NCBI GenBank assembly: GCA_022925895.1
Contig: JAKSYS010000086.1
Location: 62,001-126,000, forward strand
Reading direction: 5' to 3'
DNA: 64,000 bases
Source of the DNA: Fragilaria crotonensis
Taxonomy: Eukaryota; Bacillariophyta; Fragilariophyceae; Fragilariales; Fragilariaceae
In this document: piece by piece, positions 54,437 through 64,000 of the stretch
Layout: each line of letters opens with the position of its first letter
Position numbering within the stretch: the stretch's first letter is position 1
Position numbers and translations under genes: made by a program
The notes under the pieces: generated by a model
What the model was told of the DNA's origin: nothing
The model's input: the letters and a program-made list of their open reading frames with translations, nothing else
Databases searched by the model: none

Positions 54437-55108
54437 ATGGATGCTCTCTCGGGATACGGTTCTGATGATTCAGAGGACGACGCGCTGCTGCATACATCCG
54501 CACTCTCAGCTCTGGTAGCTTATGACGACGACGATGATGAAGAAGACACGGAGGAAGTGCACAAACCACCACCAAAGAAACTCAAGTTAAGCGAACCAAC
54601 TCCAAACCCAACGACTGTTTCTGTCGCATCGTCATCGAAGAGGCTCCCTCCGCCGCCCCTTGGCCACCATTCCCTCATTACAAGCGAAGTTGACCACTTT
54701 TCCTTAAAATATGGCTCACAGCCCCTCGATTCTGCGATACCTGTTCCGTTAAAATTACAACAACTGCAGCTGCAACGATCTTCCCGCTCGACAAAGACGA
54801 CACTCAACAACAACGACATCAACACCACAACAAAATTTTCTTGGGCTGAGGAGATCAAATCGCAGCATGATTTTTGCAACCCAGCCCTATTTGAAACTGC
54901 AGTCCAGAACTTTGGAATTTGTAGTGTGCTAGGGAGTAACATAACATGCCAAGAAACTGTAATGGAAGACTATGAGTTTGATTTGGTGCGATTGGAAGAA
55001 GAAGCACGGATACGGCAACAACAACAGCAACATGTCGCGATTGCGTCACCAACGCCCTTTGCTCAAGAGCAGTTGGAACGAGCTATGCAGATTCATCGTC
55101 GTCTCTAG
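54437..55108 (+). CDS. SAP30BP/HCNGP-like nuclear protein
   Basis: 223 residues from ATG MDALSGYGSDDSEDD, chosen because the 'GYGSDDSE' opening is the usual acidic start of this family. An acidic run (YDDDDDEEDTEE) is followed by a basic nuclear-localisation-like PPPKKLKL. The HCNGP core is visible in EEIKSQHDFCNPALFETAVQ and NFGICSVLGSNI, matching the animal FRNPSIYEKLIQFCAIDELG segment. The end is a charged helix with a poly-Gln run (RIRQQQQQHVA). The human homologue binds SAP30 and joins spliceosomal and transcriptional complexes. The protein is shorter than animal homologues (about 308). The function is inferred from the core only. Confidence 0.75.
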   Translation: MDALSGYGSDDSEDDALLHTSALSALVAYDDDDDEEDTEEVHKPPPKKLKLSEPTPNPTTVSVASSSKRLPPPPLGHHSLITSEVDHFSLKYGSQPLDSAIPVPLKLQQLQLQRSSRSTKTTLNNNDINTTTKFSWAEEIKSQHDFCNPALFETAVQNFGICSVLGSNITCQETVMEDYEFDLVRLEEEARIRQQQQQHVAIASPTPFAQEQLERAMQIHRRL

Positions 55109-55335
55109 CAACAAAATCGGGGATCCGTATAGTGGTTGCGCTGGTGGTTCGTCATTCCATCACGAACACAGGCGACTTATGGGCAGGCGTAAATTGAAAA
55201 TGCGTTATGGGCAAGCACCGGGCGAGAGTGAGTCATGCAGACTTGATATGGTATCATCTGCTCACAACAGTCGAATGGTACCTCAAACCTCCATTACAAT
55301 AGCGAGGAACTCTCACATAAATCCTTGAACCTGAT

Positions 55336-55785
55336 TCATTTCAATTTCGAATATAATCCCTTCTCAACAATTTCTTGCAGTTTCTGCTGCATCATGTCGT
55401 TGTCATCACGGTCGTCGTATCGTTTCTTCATTGCACGATATTTCTTGAATTGAATGATCCCAATCATTTCCCTCACGTAATGCCGTCCTTTCCCAACTGC
55501 CTTTCGGAGCTCTTGTTCACAAGCCAACGATCCGATACAAGGTACAGGGACAATAATGTTCGTGTTGGTGCTTTCATTTGACTTTCCGTCATTTGGATGT
55601 TGCGGTGTTGAATCGTGGAGGATGGAATCCGACGATGATTCAACGGAATCGCGATAGCACGAAGGGCAATTATTTGGATTTCGAATTGCCTTTTTCCACT
55701 GGGTGCGGACGTAATCCAGACCCAGAGGATAATCTCGACCTACGAGTATGACTCTTTTGTAGAGATCTCGGACAAGAGGATGCAT
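55336..55785 (-). CDS. LYR-motif protein, ETFRF1/LYRM5-like
   Basis: 149 residues from ATG MHPLVRDLYKRVILVG; the frame is open further upstream but without an ATG. The LYR segment LYKRVILVGRDYPLGLDYVR followed by WKKAIRNP, and the C-terminal KGRHYVREMIGI plus FKKYRAMKKRYDD, align with LYRM5/ETFRF1, whose human member removes FAD from electron-transfer flavoprotein in mitochondria. A middle insertion (about 50 residues, S/N/D-rich, with CPSCYRDS) is absent from animal proteins of about 88 residues. LYR proteins bind mitochondrial acyl carrier protein; no presequence is obvious, as is usual for them. The 3' end converges on the SAP30BP-like gene. Confidence 0.8.
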   Translation of the reverse strand: MHPLVRDLYKRVILVGRDYPLGLDYVRTQWKKAIRNPNNCPSCYRDSVESSSDSILHDSTPQHPNDGKSNESTNTNIIVPVPCIGSLACEQELRKAVGKGRHYVREMIGIIQFKKYRAMKKRYDDRDDNDMMQQKLQEIVEKGLYSKLK

Positions 55786-56344
55786 CGCGGCAGACAGGCA
55801 AGCAAGGATTGATGATAGGATGGGTGTATTGTGCTGTGCATTGCTCTGAAAGTAATCCGATTCATCTTGTTCCCTGAGGCACTGTGCAAGTCCTTGCACT
55901 CTGAGACTACTCTCTACTGAACTACCGTAGATCCGGAACTACAGTACGAGGAGTTAGGAGTTAGGATTTATAGACATACGCATACATCATGGGGTATGAC
56001 GTGGTCGACTGCAAGAGGGCAATTACAATAAAAACTCTGATGCGATAAGAAAATTACATATTAACAAAATACCCATGTGCTGAAAAGTTTGATTTCATCT
56101 GGCGATTGCAAACGCTTCTGATGTATATCATCTGTGACATCGAGCATCTTGTGTTATTAATTACAGACCGTGTCTTACGTCATTATCTCCTATACTTAAC
56201 TGTGGTCATTCTGTTCCTGTTCCTGTTCCGTCATGCTGCGCTCTGCAATTCCCCACATCGCTGGTCGCAGATGGTCAATCAACGAAGCAGCTTGCACACG
56301 ACACCCAATTTTATTGATTTCCGCTTCGATTGGTCCCTTGACCC
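55786..56344. other. Divergent promoter region
   Basis: About 560 bases between the LYR gene (minus) and the DCAF7-like gene (plus). No gene is recognised. Confidence 0.45.
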
Positions 56345-57664
56345 ATGGCAGATCAAGACGACCAGGGCGGCGGCCCACGCAAAGAGATATACACGTACAA
56401 GGCACCATGGACTGTCTTCGCCATGGCGTGGTCACATCGGTAAGTGATGAGTCACAAGACAACTCTCTACAATTCCTCGCACTAGGAACCACGCTCGTTC
56501 ACTAACCGTTGTTTCTCGATAGTCCCGACCCATCATCACAGTTTCGGTTGGCCATTGGCTCGTACGTGGAACAATATTCAAATGCCGTTCAGATTGTAAA
56601 AAAAAATCCAGGAGGAGACTCGTATCACAATCAATTGTACCAAGCCTGCGAATTTGATCATCCGTACCCGTGTACCAAAATATTGTGGTCACCCGACACT
56701 AGAAATATGGGTGGAAAGGATTTGCTGGCGACCACGGGAGACTACTTGCGAGTATGGAATGTGACGGATGATGGAAGTGGCAGAGGCACATTGACTCCCA
56801 AGAAGGAAGGACTCCTGAACAATGTAAGTGAAGTAACCGCAAGCAAGCAACAAACAACAGTTGGAATATCAGAATCACTCACTTGTCATACTTTTCACTC
56901 ACGTGTCTCAACGTATCACACCATAGAACAAGACATCAGAGTACTGTGCCCCACTAACCAGCTTTGACTGGAACGAAACGGATCCAAATTTGATAGGAAC
57001 GTCGTCCATCGACACAACATGCACGATTTGGGATGTTACAACACAAACTGCACGAACACAACTCATTGCTCACGACCGAGAGGTCTTTGACTTGGCCTTT
57101 GCCAGAGGTAAGGATGTATTCGCTAGTGTTGGAGCCGACGGCTCAGTACGTATGTTTGATCTACGAAGTCTTGAACATTCCACAATCATTTATGAATCTC
57201 CGAATCTGGACCCATTGTTGCGACTGGAATGGAACAAGCAAGATCCCAATTACCTGGCCACATTCATGGTGGACTCACGGCGTACAATTATTCTCGACAT
57301 TCGTGTCCCCTCCTTACCGGTGGCGGAGCTTGGAGGACATTTGGGTTGCGTGAATGCCATCGCTTGGGCTCCACATTCGTCCTGTCATATTTGTACTGCT
57401 GGTGACGATTCTCAGGCCTTGATTTGGGACTTGTCCCAAATGCCAAAGCGACCCGTTGATGATCCTATCTTGGCATACAATGCTGACGGAGAGATCAATA
57501 ATTTACAATGGTGTGCGAGTCAACCTGATTGGGTATCAATTGCATACAGTGATAAGCTGCAAATACGTAAGTGCGAAGATGTGGAAATGTGCTGGGTATC
57601 CATGTTGTTATCATGCTTTGTTTTCTTACAACGTCATCTCGTGTTTCTTTCAGTACGCGTCTAA
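56345..57664 (+). CDS. DCAF7/WDR68 (TTG1/LWD-type) WD40 protein, four exons
   Basis: Exons 56345-56439, 56523-56823, 56927-57566 and 57654-57664 give about 348 residues, close to human DCAF7 (342). The start [20 protein letters not shown] then [12 protein letters not shown] is typical of the family. Exon 2 holds [14 protein letters not shown] and DYLRVWNV; exon 3 holds [80 protein letters not shown] and [15 protein letters not shown]. The last exon contributes only 11 coding bases, restoring the conserved ending ILRV. The proteins scaffold kinases (DYRK1A, HIPK2) and serve as CUL4-DDB1 adaptors; plant relatives control clock and epidermal programmes. The final intron (87 nt) is a multiple of three without a stop. 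Confidence 0.93.
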
Positions 57665-57782
57665 TTCGACAACGGATCGTCATGAAGTTTCCAAATTTCT
57701 AACTCCTACATCGACAATTTGTAACATTACATGTGTCTATGCAATTACACTGCATCCCGTAAGGATGCTGCGTTTTTACTTC

Positions 57783-59214
57783 TCAATATGCGTCTTCTGG
57801 ATTCCCCACTAAGTCCATAGGGTCCATATCTTCATCGTCAATCTGATCCGCCGACGACAGCAGGTCCTGTTGTGAACAATTCTCCATAAACGCCACGCGA
57901 ACCATCATGGCATAGGCATCGTTGAGGATGCACTGTTCCATCGCCTGCAGTTTGACTTTTGTGGCGTGTTGGCGTCGGTACAACAGGGCCTCATCGCTGA
58001 GGCGCTCCAAAGTCTGCGCTTGACAATCAATCCGCGATGCACCAATCTTTCCACCGAGAATCAGGTCCGCCAAAATAGAAATCAAGCGATCTGTGGGTAT
58101 ACCAAAGATGCTGGCCATTTTGGTCAAATCCACTCTGTTGTATGGTTTGAGATATTCCATGCACAGTCGGTGCAAGATACCTTCGAACAATGCTTCCAAA
58201 TGAGGCTAATACCATGTCGAGCTCCAGCATTGGATAGAGTTGGTGCAGCGTCCGTAGACATGCAGGGTGGTCGGCACGACAATAGTACTGCAAAGCGTCT
58301 CGAAGGCTCGGAACGAGATCCAGAAACCCAGGTGTATCCAAAAGGGTCTGCAGTTGGTCTCGTTCAAGAGATGCTAGACCGCAAAGTGTTCCGTAGAGTG
58401 CAATGTCTTCCGGTGGCAGGCCCAAGTCTTCTCCAGCCCACACAGAAATAAGTTGATTCGCCGCGCGTTCGAATTTCCCCTCCGCCAAAAATGCAGTTCC
58501 AGAAGCCACCTTGAGTCTTAGTGGATATGTTGTATCGCCGGGAACTGTGGAATGTGCAGCCTTTGCAACATAGTCGTGCACTTGTTGATAGTTCTCTGCG
58601 TGGAGGCAAATGGTTAGACTTGTGAGTTTCTTACCTACCCATGCCATCCCCATTACTTTTAAACATGGATTCCCCAACACTTGATCGCATCAATAAAAAA
58701 CAAGCCCAAACTTACTCATATTCATTGCCATCTCAATAATTACTAGACACACATGCGCAGTCTGTGCTCGGGTTGTGCAGTATTCGCGCGATCTCATGAT
58801 TGCCCTCAGTGCGGCTGGCAAATCTCCTCTCTGGCGCAAAAAGTCTCCAATGGCAAGGTAGGCAGTCCGAATGGCCTCCTTCTGCAGCTGCGCCTGGGCT
58901 GCCGACAAGCGCGCTTCCAAGGTTGCCAATGCGGACTGCGTGAGGCGTTCTGTATCTTGAACCCACACAGAATCGTAAACGATACATCCAGTTCTCCTGT
59001 CTCCACCACCGAAGACTTGCTTGTAGCCACGAACATTTTGAGTTTCGCGGAAATGACGTTCGACGAGTTGCAGTGCTTGGGCTGACACTTCCGTGTCCTT
59101 GTTCGCAATGAAAAGTAACCTTTGCAGTCGAGTTTCAGAACCAGCAGGATATCGATCAATGTAGGTCGCCAAATCAAACGGAGCCGCGACGTCGACAGGA
59201 GGAGCAGCAGCCAT
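57783..59214 (-). CDS. COP9 signalosome subunit 1 (CSN1/GPS1)
   Basis: Exon 1 (59214-58716) and exon 2 (58595-57783) join in phase 1 across a 120-nt intron; about 436 residues are expected. The start MAAAPPVDVAAPFDLATYID then RLQRLLFIANKD is typical of CSN1. Helical repeats follow (IRTAYLAIGDFLRQRGDLPA, NYQQVHDYVAKA), then the PCI part EGILHRLCMEYLKPYNRVDL, TKMASIFGIP and LADLILGGKIGASRIDCQAQ. CSN removes NEDD8 from cullins. Near 58201-58207 (ttagcctcat on the minus strand) one surplus base shifts the frame between LELDM and HLEALFEG, although conserved sequence continues on both sides. Rpn7 is the related alternative, but the opening favours CSN1. The gene converges on the DCAF7 gene 118 bases away. 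Confidence 0.83.
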
Positions 59215-60074
59215 TGCAATATCGTATCGATCTGTAAGCCGGTTAATCAACACACGAACACGAATAACGGAGGCTCTTCCACAATTGCCGTTGTCGCCTG
59301 CGTTCGACGATGACACTTGCGAGAATGAGCACTGTTGACAGTCGCTTGTGTTTGACTTCAAACTTCCACCGTCCGCCCTCCACGGGACGAAGGCCAATCC
59401 TTTTTTTACTGTGAATGACTTCGTGTAGCACAGTATGTCATGTGGACAAACGAAGTACAGTACGACGCTACCAGTACTAGTACTCCTACTGTGATAACGT
59501 TATACCGTGATAATGCCGTAGCACGCTCAAACGGGGAACAATTTCGACACGATCGACATGTCCACACTCTATGCTTCACTCCCAACGAGAAATGCTGGCC
59601 CACTACATGGAGCTGTACGTGGAGAAGGACTGAGTCCTCATAGTTAATTGAACTGTAAACAGATTCTGAAATTTACTATGGAATACACACCTTTCTGTGG
59701 CGTGAGAGAGGGATACACCCCGAGCTGTCGGTACTTCTTGCCTCCGTACTCTAGTCCAGGACCTGGCAAGTTCTTACCTAGCACATGCTTACGACTCGGA
59801 AATGGACCCTTCCACATTTGTGTATTCATGTTAACGAGCTGAGTATCAGTGGATGATGGGTCACGCACTTTGGCGAGTGGCAACAAGGAGAAGGATGTGC
59901 CGGATGCCCAAGCAAAGTTCGACGTGTCGTAGTTCGCGGAGAGCAACTCTTGCGTTCCAGCAAGTCCACTGAGCACTGTCCATCAGCATCCAGTCCTCAT
60001 TGTCGTAACAAGTAGTAGTATGGTAGCTCTGCCAAATTCTAGTATTGGGGAGCGAGCCCAAAGTGCCGAAACTG
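59215..60074. other. Spacer with an unassigned minus-strand frame at 59644-59976
   Basis: The frame (110 codons, GTG rather than ATG at its upstream end) has fairly protein-like composition, with LVNMNTQMWKGPFPSRKHVL and LPGPGLEYGGKKYRQLGVYP. It could be an exon of an undetected gene or chance. A nearby downstream frame (59406-59603) has CRSCRNCSPFERA. I could not join them convincingly. Confidence 0.3.
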
Positions 60075-61046
60075 CTAACTCGCCGACAATGAGAAAAATG
60101 TACTTCGAAGCTTGAGGTAGGACAAAATTTGACCTCGTCCCATGACTCCTCCTACTACAACTGGTTGCTTGTGAAATAGGGCATACTGTTTCCAATGATC
60201 ATCGAACCAGTTGGTGTTTTGCATCCCATTGACTCGAACCAGAACTTGTTGAATATCACCGTAGTCAAGAGTCCATTCACAACCGCCACAGTGTAAGATA
60301 AGGAGATCCACGTGTCCATGACCCAGTTCCTTCCTCGTCTCTTGAAGGGTCTTGAGCTGCATCGTGACATTGTTGGCAGAATTCGTGACAAGCTGTGCTC
60401 GATCGGCAAAGCCCCATGGGTGCACATGTATGGTTTGGCCGGGTCCCGACGAATTGTTATTTTTTGCCCCATTCAATGGATCAAACACATGAATGTCACA
60501 GGACGGCACCAAAGCAGCTAATTCATGTTCTATTGCGAGTCCCATGGGTGGTCCAGACGAATAGATGGTGCAACTGGGAATTTTGTTGAGATGACGGGGG
60601 TTGCACAACCACCAGACATCTCCCACCAAGTGCTCGTTCGGACACGAAAAGTCAACTTGGAGGTTGGTGTCGTACCACTCGGCCACTCGATCAGGTGATG
60701 GCAGCTCAGTGTTTCTAGGCTTTGCATGAATGCTCTTGTAATGCAGCTGTTGTGATCTCCATTTCCATTTGGGAACGTCCACATACCCATACGATTGTCG
60801 GTGGGCCTGTTTTTGACTCTGATTGTCAATGAAATTCAGGATTGTTGAGACATTTTGTCCAGCAACAACAAGCACGAGGAAGAAAAGAATGGAAGTGAAG
60901 GCTCGTATTCTCGACGAGCACGCTGTCCAGAAGAAAAACCTGATCCAAGTCCACCAACAAGATTTAGGTACCGCTGGCTGATTTTCGGGTAACAGATGAC
61001 TCGTATCATTTTCACTGTATCTAGATCGAAACTTATAGATTGCCAT
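60075..61046 (-). CDS. METTL24-like (Methyltransf_22) type II membrane protein
   Basis: 323 residues from ATG MAIYKFRSRYSEND (a non-ATG in-frame codon upstream is ignored). A single membrane anchor (AFTSILFFLVLVVAGQ) lies near residue 60. The lumenal part has the features of the METTL24/Methyltransf_22 family: a glycine-containing IYSSGPPMGLAIEHELAALV, the acidic SAM-ribose position CDIHVFDP, HPWGFADRAQ, and the family block HVDLLILHCGGCEWTLDYGD followed by IQQVLVRVNG. The end GQILSYLKLRSTFFS fits the usual C-terminus. Family members are Golgi-type putative methyltransferases with unknown substrates. In METTL24 relatives the block normally reads LKxDIEGxEW; here it is LILHCGGCEW, so catalytic competence is uncertain. 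Confidence 0.7.
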   Translation of the reverse strand: MAIYKFRSRYSENDTSHLLPENQPAVPKSCWWTWIRFFFWTACSSRIRAFTSILFFLVLVVAGQNVSTILNFIDNQSQKQAHRQSYGYVDVPKWKWRSQQLHYKSIHAKPRNTELPSPDRVAEWYDTNLQVDFSCPNEHLVGDVWWLCNPRHLNKIPSCTIYSSGPPMGLAIEHELAALVPSCDIHVFDPLNGAKNNNSSGPGQTIHVHPWGFADRAQLVTNSANNVTMQLKTLQETRKELGHGHVDLLILHCGGCEWTLDYGDIQQVLVRVNGMQNTNWFDDHWKQYALFHKQPVVVGGVMGRGQILSYLKLRSTFFSLSAS

Positions 61047-61681
61047 GCTCCAATGACAGTTCAAAGACCGATTTCAACGGCAAGCAACGAGCATCAATGG
61101 AGGAAGCGGATGTCGGATATAGACCTGCGCTTCGAGTGGTGATCAGTCACACAGCGTAGGAAGTCATTTCTTGAATGAGATGTCTTCGGATCTTTTCGAC
61201 GCGAAGTCCTTTTTATTCTCTCTCTTTTCGACTACGACTACCACATAAAAATGGCTTTGACACGATAAATTGGCTTTGAACCAATCTCTTGTGAAATTCA
61301 AGGAACTCAACACAAAAACAATCCATTTTCCATAATTTCACACCGGGACCTCTAGTAGGGACTTTAAGCAAATTGAAAAATCTCTGCGCGCGCAAGCTTT
61401 TTGCCCTCCTTCAGCCTCCCGGAGAAAACCCGATGTCACATCTCATGTCTCCGGTACTCAGATTCCATCTTGAAGCTGAGCAAAGGCTAAAGTTGTGCGC
61501 AGAACCAAAAAACATGGCCAACTCAACCTTAAAATGCCATTTTAAAGTTGCGTTGTCAGGCAATCTCGACCTCTGCGCGCACCAGATCTCCTTTGGCCGC
61601 GCCAGGAATTTCCTCGTTGATTTTACTGCAACGATATACGGGAAGGACAATTGTATTGTTGCCACGACCGAGGTCAGCAGT

Positions 61682-62468
61682 GAGGCCGGTGCTTGCAGTG
61701 AACGAAACGTTTTTGGCAGAACGGACGTCCCGTTCTGTTCTGTGAAAACGTGAAATATGGTCCTTACAGGCGTACTCCCTAGAAATAACCACAAAACCGC
61801 AGAATCGGAGAGCATTTTATATATACTATACTGACATGTATAAGTGTAAAATAAATCAGGCGTTGAATGTAGTTGCGTGAAAAATATACTAAAGGTATCA
61901 TGTGGATCAGTCGTCTCGTTTGTCGCTTGTCACGTCGTTCGTCGAACAAATTTGCCGCCATGTGCAAATGGGCCAAAAAACCGCAAGAAGCACTCGACAG
62001 ACATGCCGCGCGGCTCGTGAAAGAAAGGCAGGCGCTCGTTTTGTTCGGATGCTACGATTCGCCGTCTCGGATCAAACGACGAGCTTATCTATCGGATGCG
62101 GTTATCGGTGACAATCAGATGAGTTCCGAAGACAAGAATAGCCGCCTGCCCGCGCACCGCAACTCGCATTGTACTCCATTGGCACAGCATACTGTAGTAC
62201 CACACCGTCCCATGCCTGGTCCCATTTAGTCCGAGTTCTAATTACGTAGCACTTCATACACAAACTCGGTTGTTGCGTTTCGTGCGAACCCGGCTTTCAC
62301 ACAGAACGCCCGCGGCGTTCTGTGGTTTCGATCAAAAGTACCCGGATTCCCGAAACGCGCGCGCCAGTCGGGGGCAGTTTTGGGGGCTGTAGGGACCATT
62401 TTTCCCCGGAATAGACGCGGCGTTCTGTTTTGCGGGACGTTTCGTTCGCTGTAAGCACCGGCCTGAAC
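61682..62468. repeat. Inverted repeat pair, about 80-90 bp arms
   Basis: Plus-strand 61682-61769 and the minus strand of 62468-62388 share, in order, aggccggtgctt, cag(t/c)gaacgaaacgt, cagaacg, and atggtcc(t/c)tacag. Identity is interrupted by short differences. The roughly 620-bp interior has no coding potential that I recognise. It could be a non-autonomous DNA transposon or a folded pair of dispersed repeats. A third related piece, cagaacgcccgcggcgttctg, lies at about 62299-62319. Confidence 0.6.
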
Positions 62469-63770
62469 TGAAAGAATACTGTATGCATAGTAAGGAGAGT
62501 CTACGGAGAGTGTATGGAGTACTGGAGTACTCCGCTAGCTGCGATCCCTCTTCGATCTCACCCTCTCAACAAGTATTGTATTGTACTTCTAGGCCTCATG
62601 TTTCAACGGGGCGACCTCTTTGTCGAACGATGAAGCGAGAAGACAAATTCGAAACTGATTGGGACTGATTTGCGTGTATTGATCATGGGAGGTTTATCTG
62701 GTTTATCAATCGTCGCGGAGTATGGTGTTGGTCTGCCGCTATGCGGCTTCGCTCAACAGATGCTGACATCAAGTAGAGTACTACCGGTAGAGTACTGCGA
62801 GTAGTAGCTGCTGATTAGTATTACTACAAGACTACACCCCCTTCGAGCAGTCGTACTTGGGCACATTCTGGCGTGAGGAAATCATCGCTCACGAGGTGCA
62901 TTTGGTTGGCTGTCAATCTGCGTGACAAAAAATGACCGCAAAACCATATCGTTTCGCAAGTGAACCAGTGCCGGACCGACACCTCATTCGCTATTTCGCT
63001 CTGGAAGCACGAAAAAGATGATATCTTCATAGGACAAGTGGTCCTTGTTGTCATCAGTCTGTGTGAATGGCCGACACGAAGCATCAAATTCACCGATCGC
63101 CACTTTTGATCAAATCTGCTCCTGTGATCCGGTAATCGCGATCGTGGTTCAGCGACCGAAATTGACAGATTAAGACGTAGCAATTCTTGAAACACAAATA
63201 TCTTGTCACCTTGTTGTTTACATCGCGTTCATCGTCGACTTGAGTAGGAATCCAAAAGGTCGCGCCTTCGAATGTGGCACAGTGTTGTCTCTCCTGCATG
63301 GCATTTATTGACTTTGAAAAAGATTCTGGTTATGACGGTATTGGCATCATACTGCTCTTGAAACTCGGAGAAACTCGAATCCCTTCAAGTGGCATCGTTG
63401 TTCGTGAGCAGCACTCTTCGTTGCCTCGGAATCACAGGCAACAAATCATCGGCACTGCCACAGCCGCTGATGATTTGTCTAGTTCTCTACGTTGAGGCAA
63501 GGAGGGAAGAAAATACATCACAAGCCGAAGCTTGTCTATCCAATGGGCCGCTTGTGTCGATGTCATTCCAAATTCCAACCGATGCAAACGCCATCGTACG
63601 AGTTATGTGTTTATGATACTCACCACTTTGTATCGGCATCTACAACTCCCGTACTACCAGCAGGTACTTGCACTTTGCAACAGTACTCCGAGTACTTTCA
63701 TATTTTGGTGCGCGCGACGAAACGTTTTTGCTTAAGGGGCCGTTCTTACGAATAGGTTTTTTTCGATTTT

Positions 63771-63935
63771 TGGTATCATCTCCGGGTTTATAGCCGTTGG
63801 TATCACGTGTCGACTCCGAATATCCGGGTTGGGAGTGGTATCATGTCGGTATCATGATACCACTTTGTGATACCTTTTTTGACCCATGTAAAAAAAGGTA
63901 TCACGTGATACCAGCTAATCTTTTCGAGTATCACG
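63771..63935. repeat. Cluster of GGTATC / GATACC palindromes
   Basis: Five GGTATC and three GATACC sites occur within about 165 bp. They include perfect palindromes ggtatcatgatacc (63848-63861) and ggtatcacgtgatacc (63897-63912). Four of the sites extend to TATCACGTG or close variants, the CACGTG core being a bHLH/bZIP G-box. Confidence 0.85.
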
Positions 63936-64000
63936 TGACAAATGTCCTAAACAAAAATCATGATGAACAGATGGTACAAGAAAATGACACTTTGGTGACA

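Larger units (their letters stand above)
61047..64000. other. Gene-free 3' end of the window
   Basis: Nearly 3 kb without a frame I can assign. Inverted repeats (61682-61769 with 62388-62468) and a GGTATC palindrome cluster (63771-63935) are the only clear structures. Confidence 0.5.

Noticed and set aside
59644-59976. Unassigned frame downstream of the METTL24-like gene, considered as its C-terminal exon
   Set aside because: The METTL24-like gene already has a complete family C-terminus, and no good splice junction connects them; left as an unassigned frame.
1-64000. tRNA, rRNA, CRISPR arrays or bacterial operon features
   Set aside because: No T-loop/acceptor pairings good enough for a tRNA, no spaced identical repeats typical of CRISPR, and the gene structure is clearly eukaryotic.

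Overview
The window looks like nuclear DNA of a diatom, probably a pennate species. Several proteins begin with a signal peptide followed by a phenylalanine at the cleavage point (DAFAP, LAFTAP, SLAFM, VYSFS), the 'ASAFAP'-type bipartite plastid import signal of algae with secondary plastids. Genes are compact, with none or a few GT-AG introns of about 78-143 nt, and a diatom-type Ty1/copia retrotransposon is present. The species itself is not provable from the sequence.

Layout. 1-2.5 kb: the 3' part of a GT32-like glycosyltransferase and a three-exon type I Hsp40 with half of its zinc-binding region. 4.7-12.2 kb: two unrecognised serine/basic-rich proteins sharing an undescribed repeat with core P-L/M-S-G-I-S-M-D-D-L-E-W, plus a decayed third copy. 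12.2-22.3 kb: plastid-directed genes (MutS2, a duplicated S51 peptidase pair, THF1/Psb29) separated by GTAC-rich, palindrome-rich spacers. 22.9-26.1 kb: a degraded DDE DNA transposon. 26.6-31.8 kb: an NTF2-like protein, an unknown plastid protein, a four-exon pterin-4a-carbinolamine dehydratase and an RS-rich protein. 32.6-40.3 kb: a very young, whole-looking copia element. 40.4-61.0 kb: housekeeping and regulatory genes (EEF1AKMT4-like methyltransferase, AAMP/Sqt1 WD40, a small surface protein, bZIP factor, FolC, glycosyltransferase, SAP30BP/HCNGP, LYR protein, DCAF7/WDR68 WD40, CSN1, METTL24-like methyltransferase). 61.0-64.0 kb: no gene found, but inverted repeats and GGTATC palindromes.

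Functional links are loose, as expected in a eukaryote. The plastid group covers DNA maintenance, peptide turnover and photosystem biogenesis. PCD and FolC both belong to pterin/folate metabolism. DCAF7 and CSN1, convergent neighbours, both act around cullin-4 ubiquitin ligases.

A recurring oddity is that several otherwise good genes need a one- or two-base shift, mostly at short homopolymers. This may reflect uncorrected assembly error rather than gene death. All exon structures were inferred by eye from frame, splice sites and family conservation.
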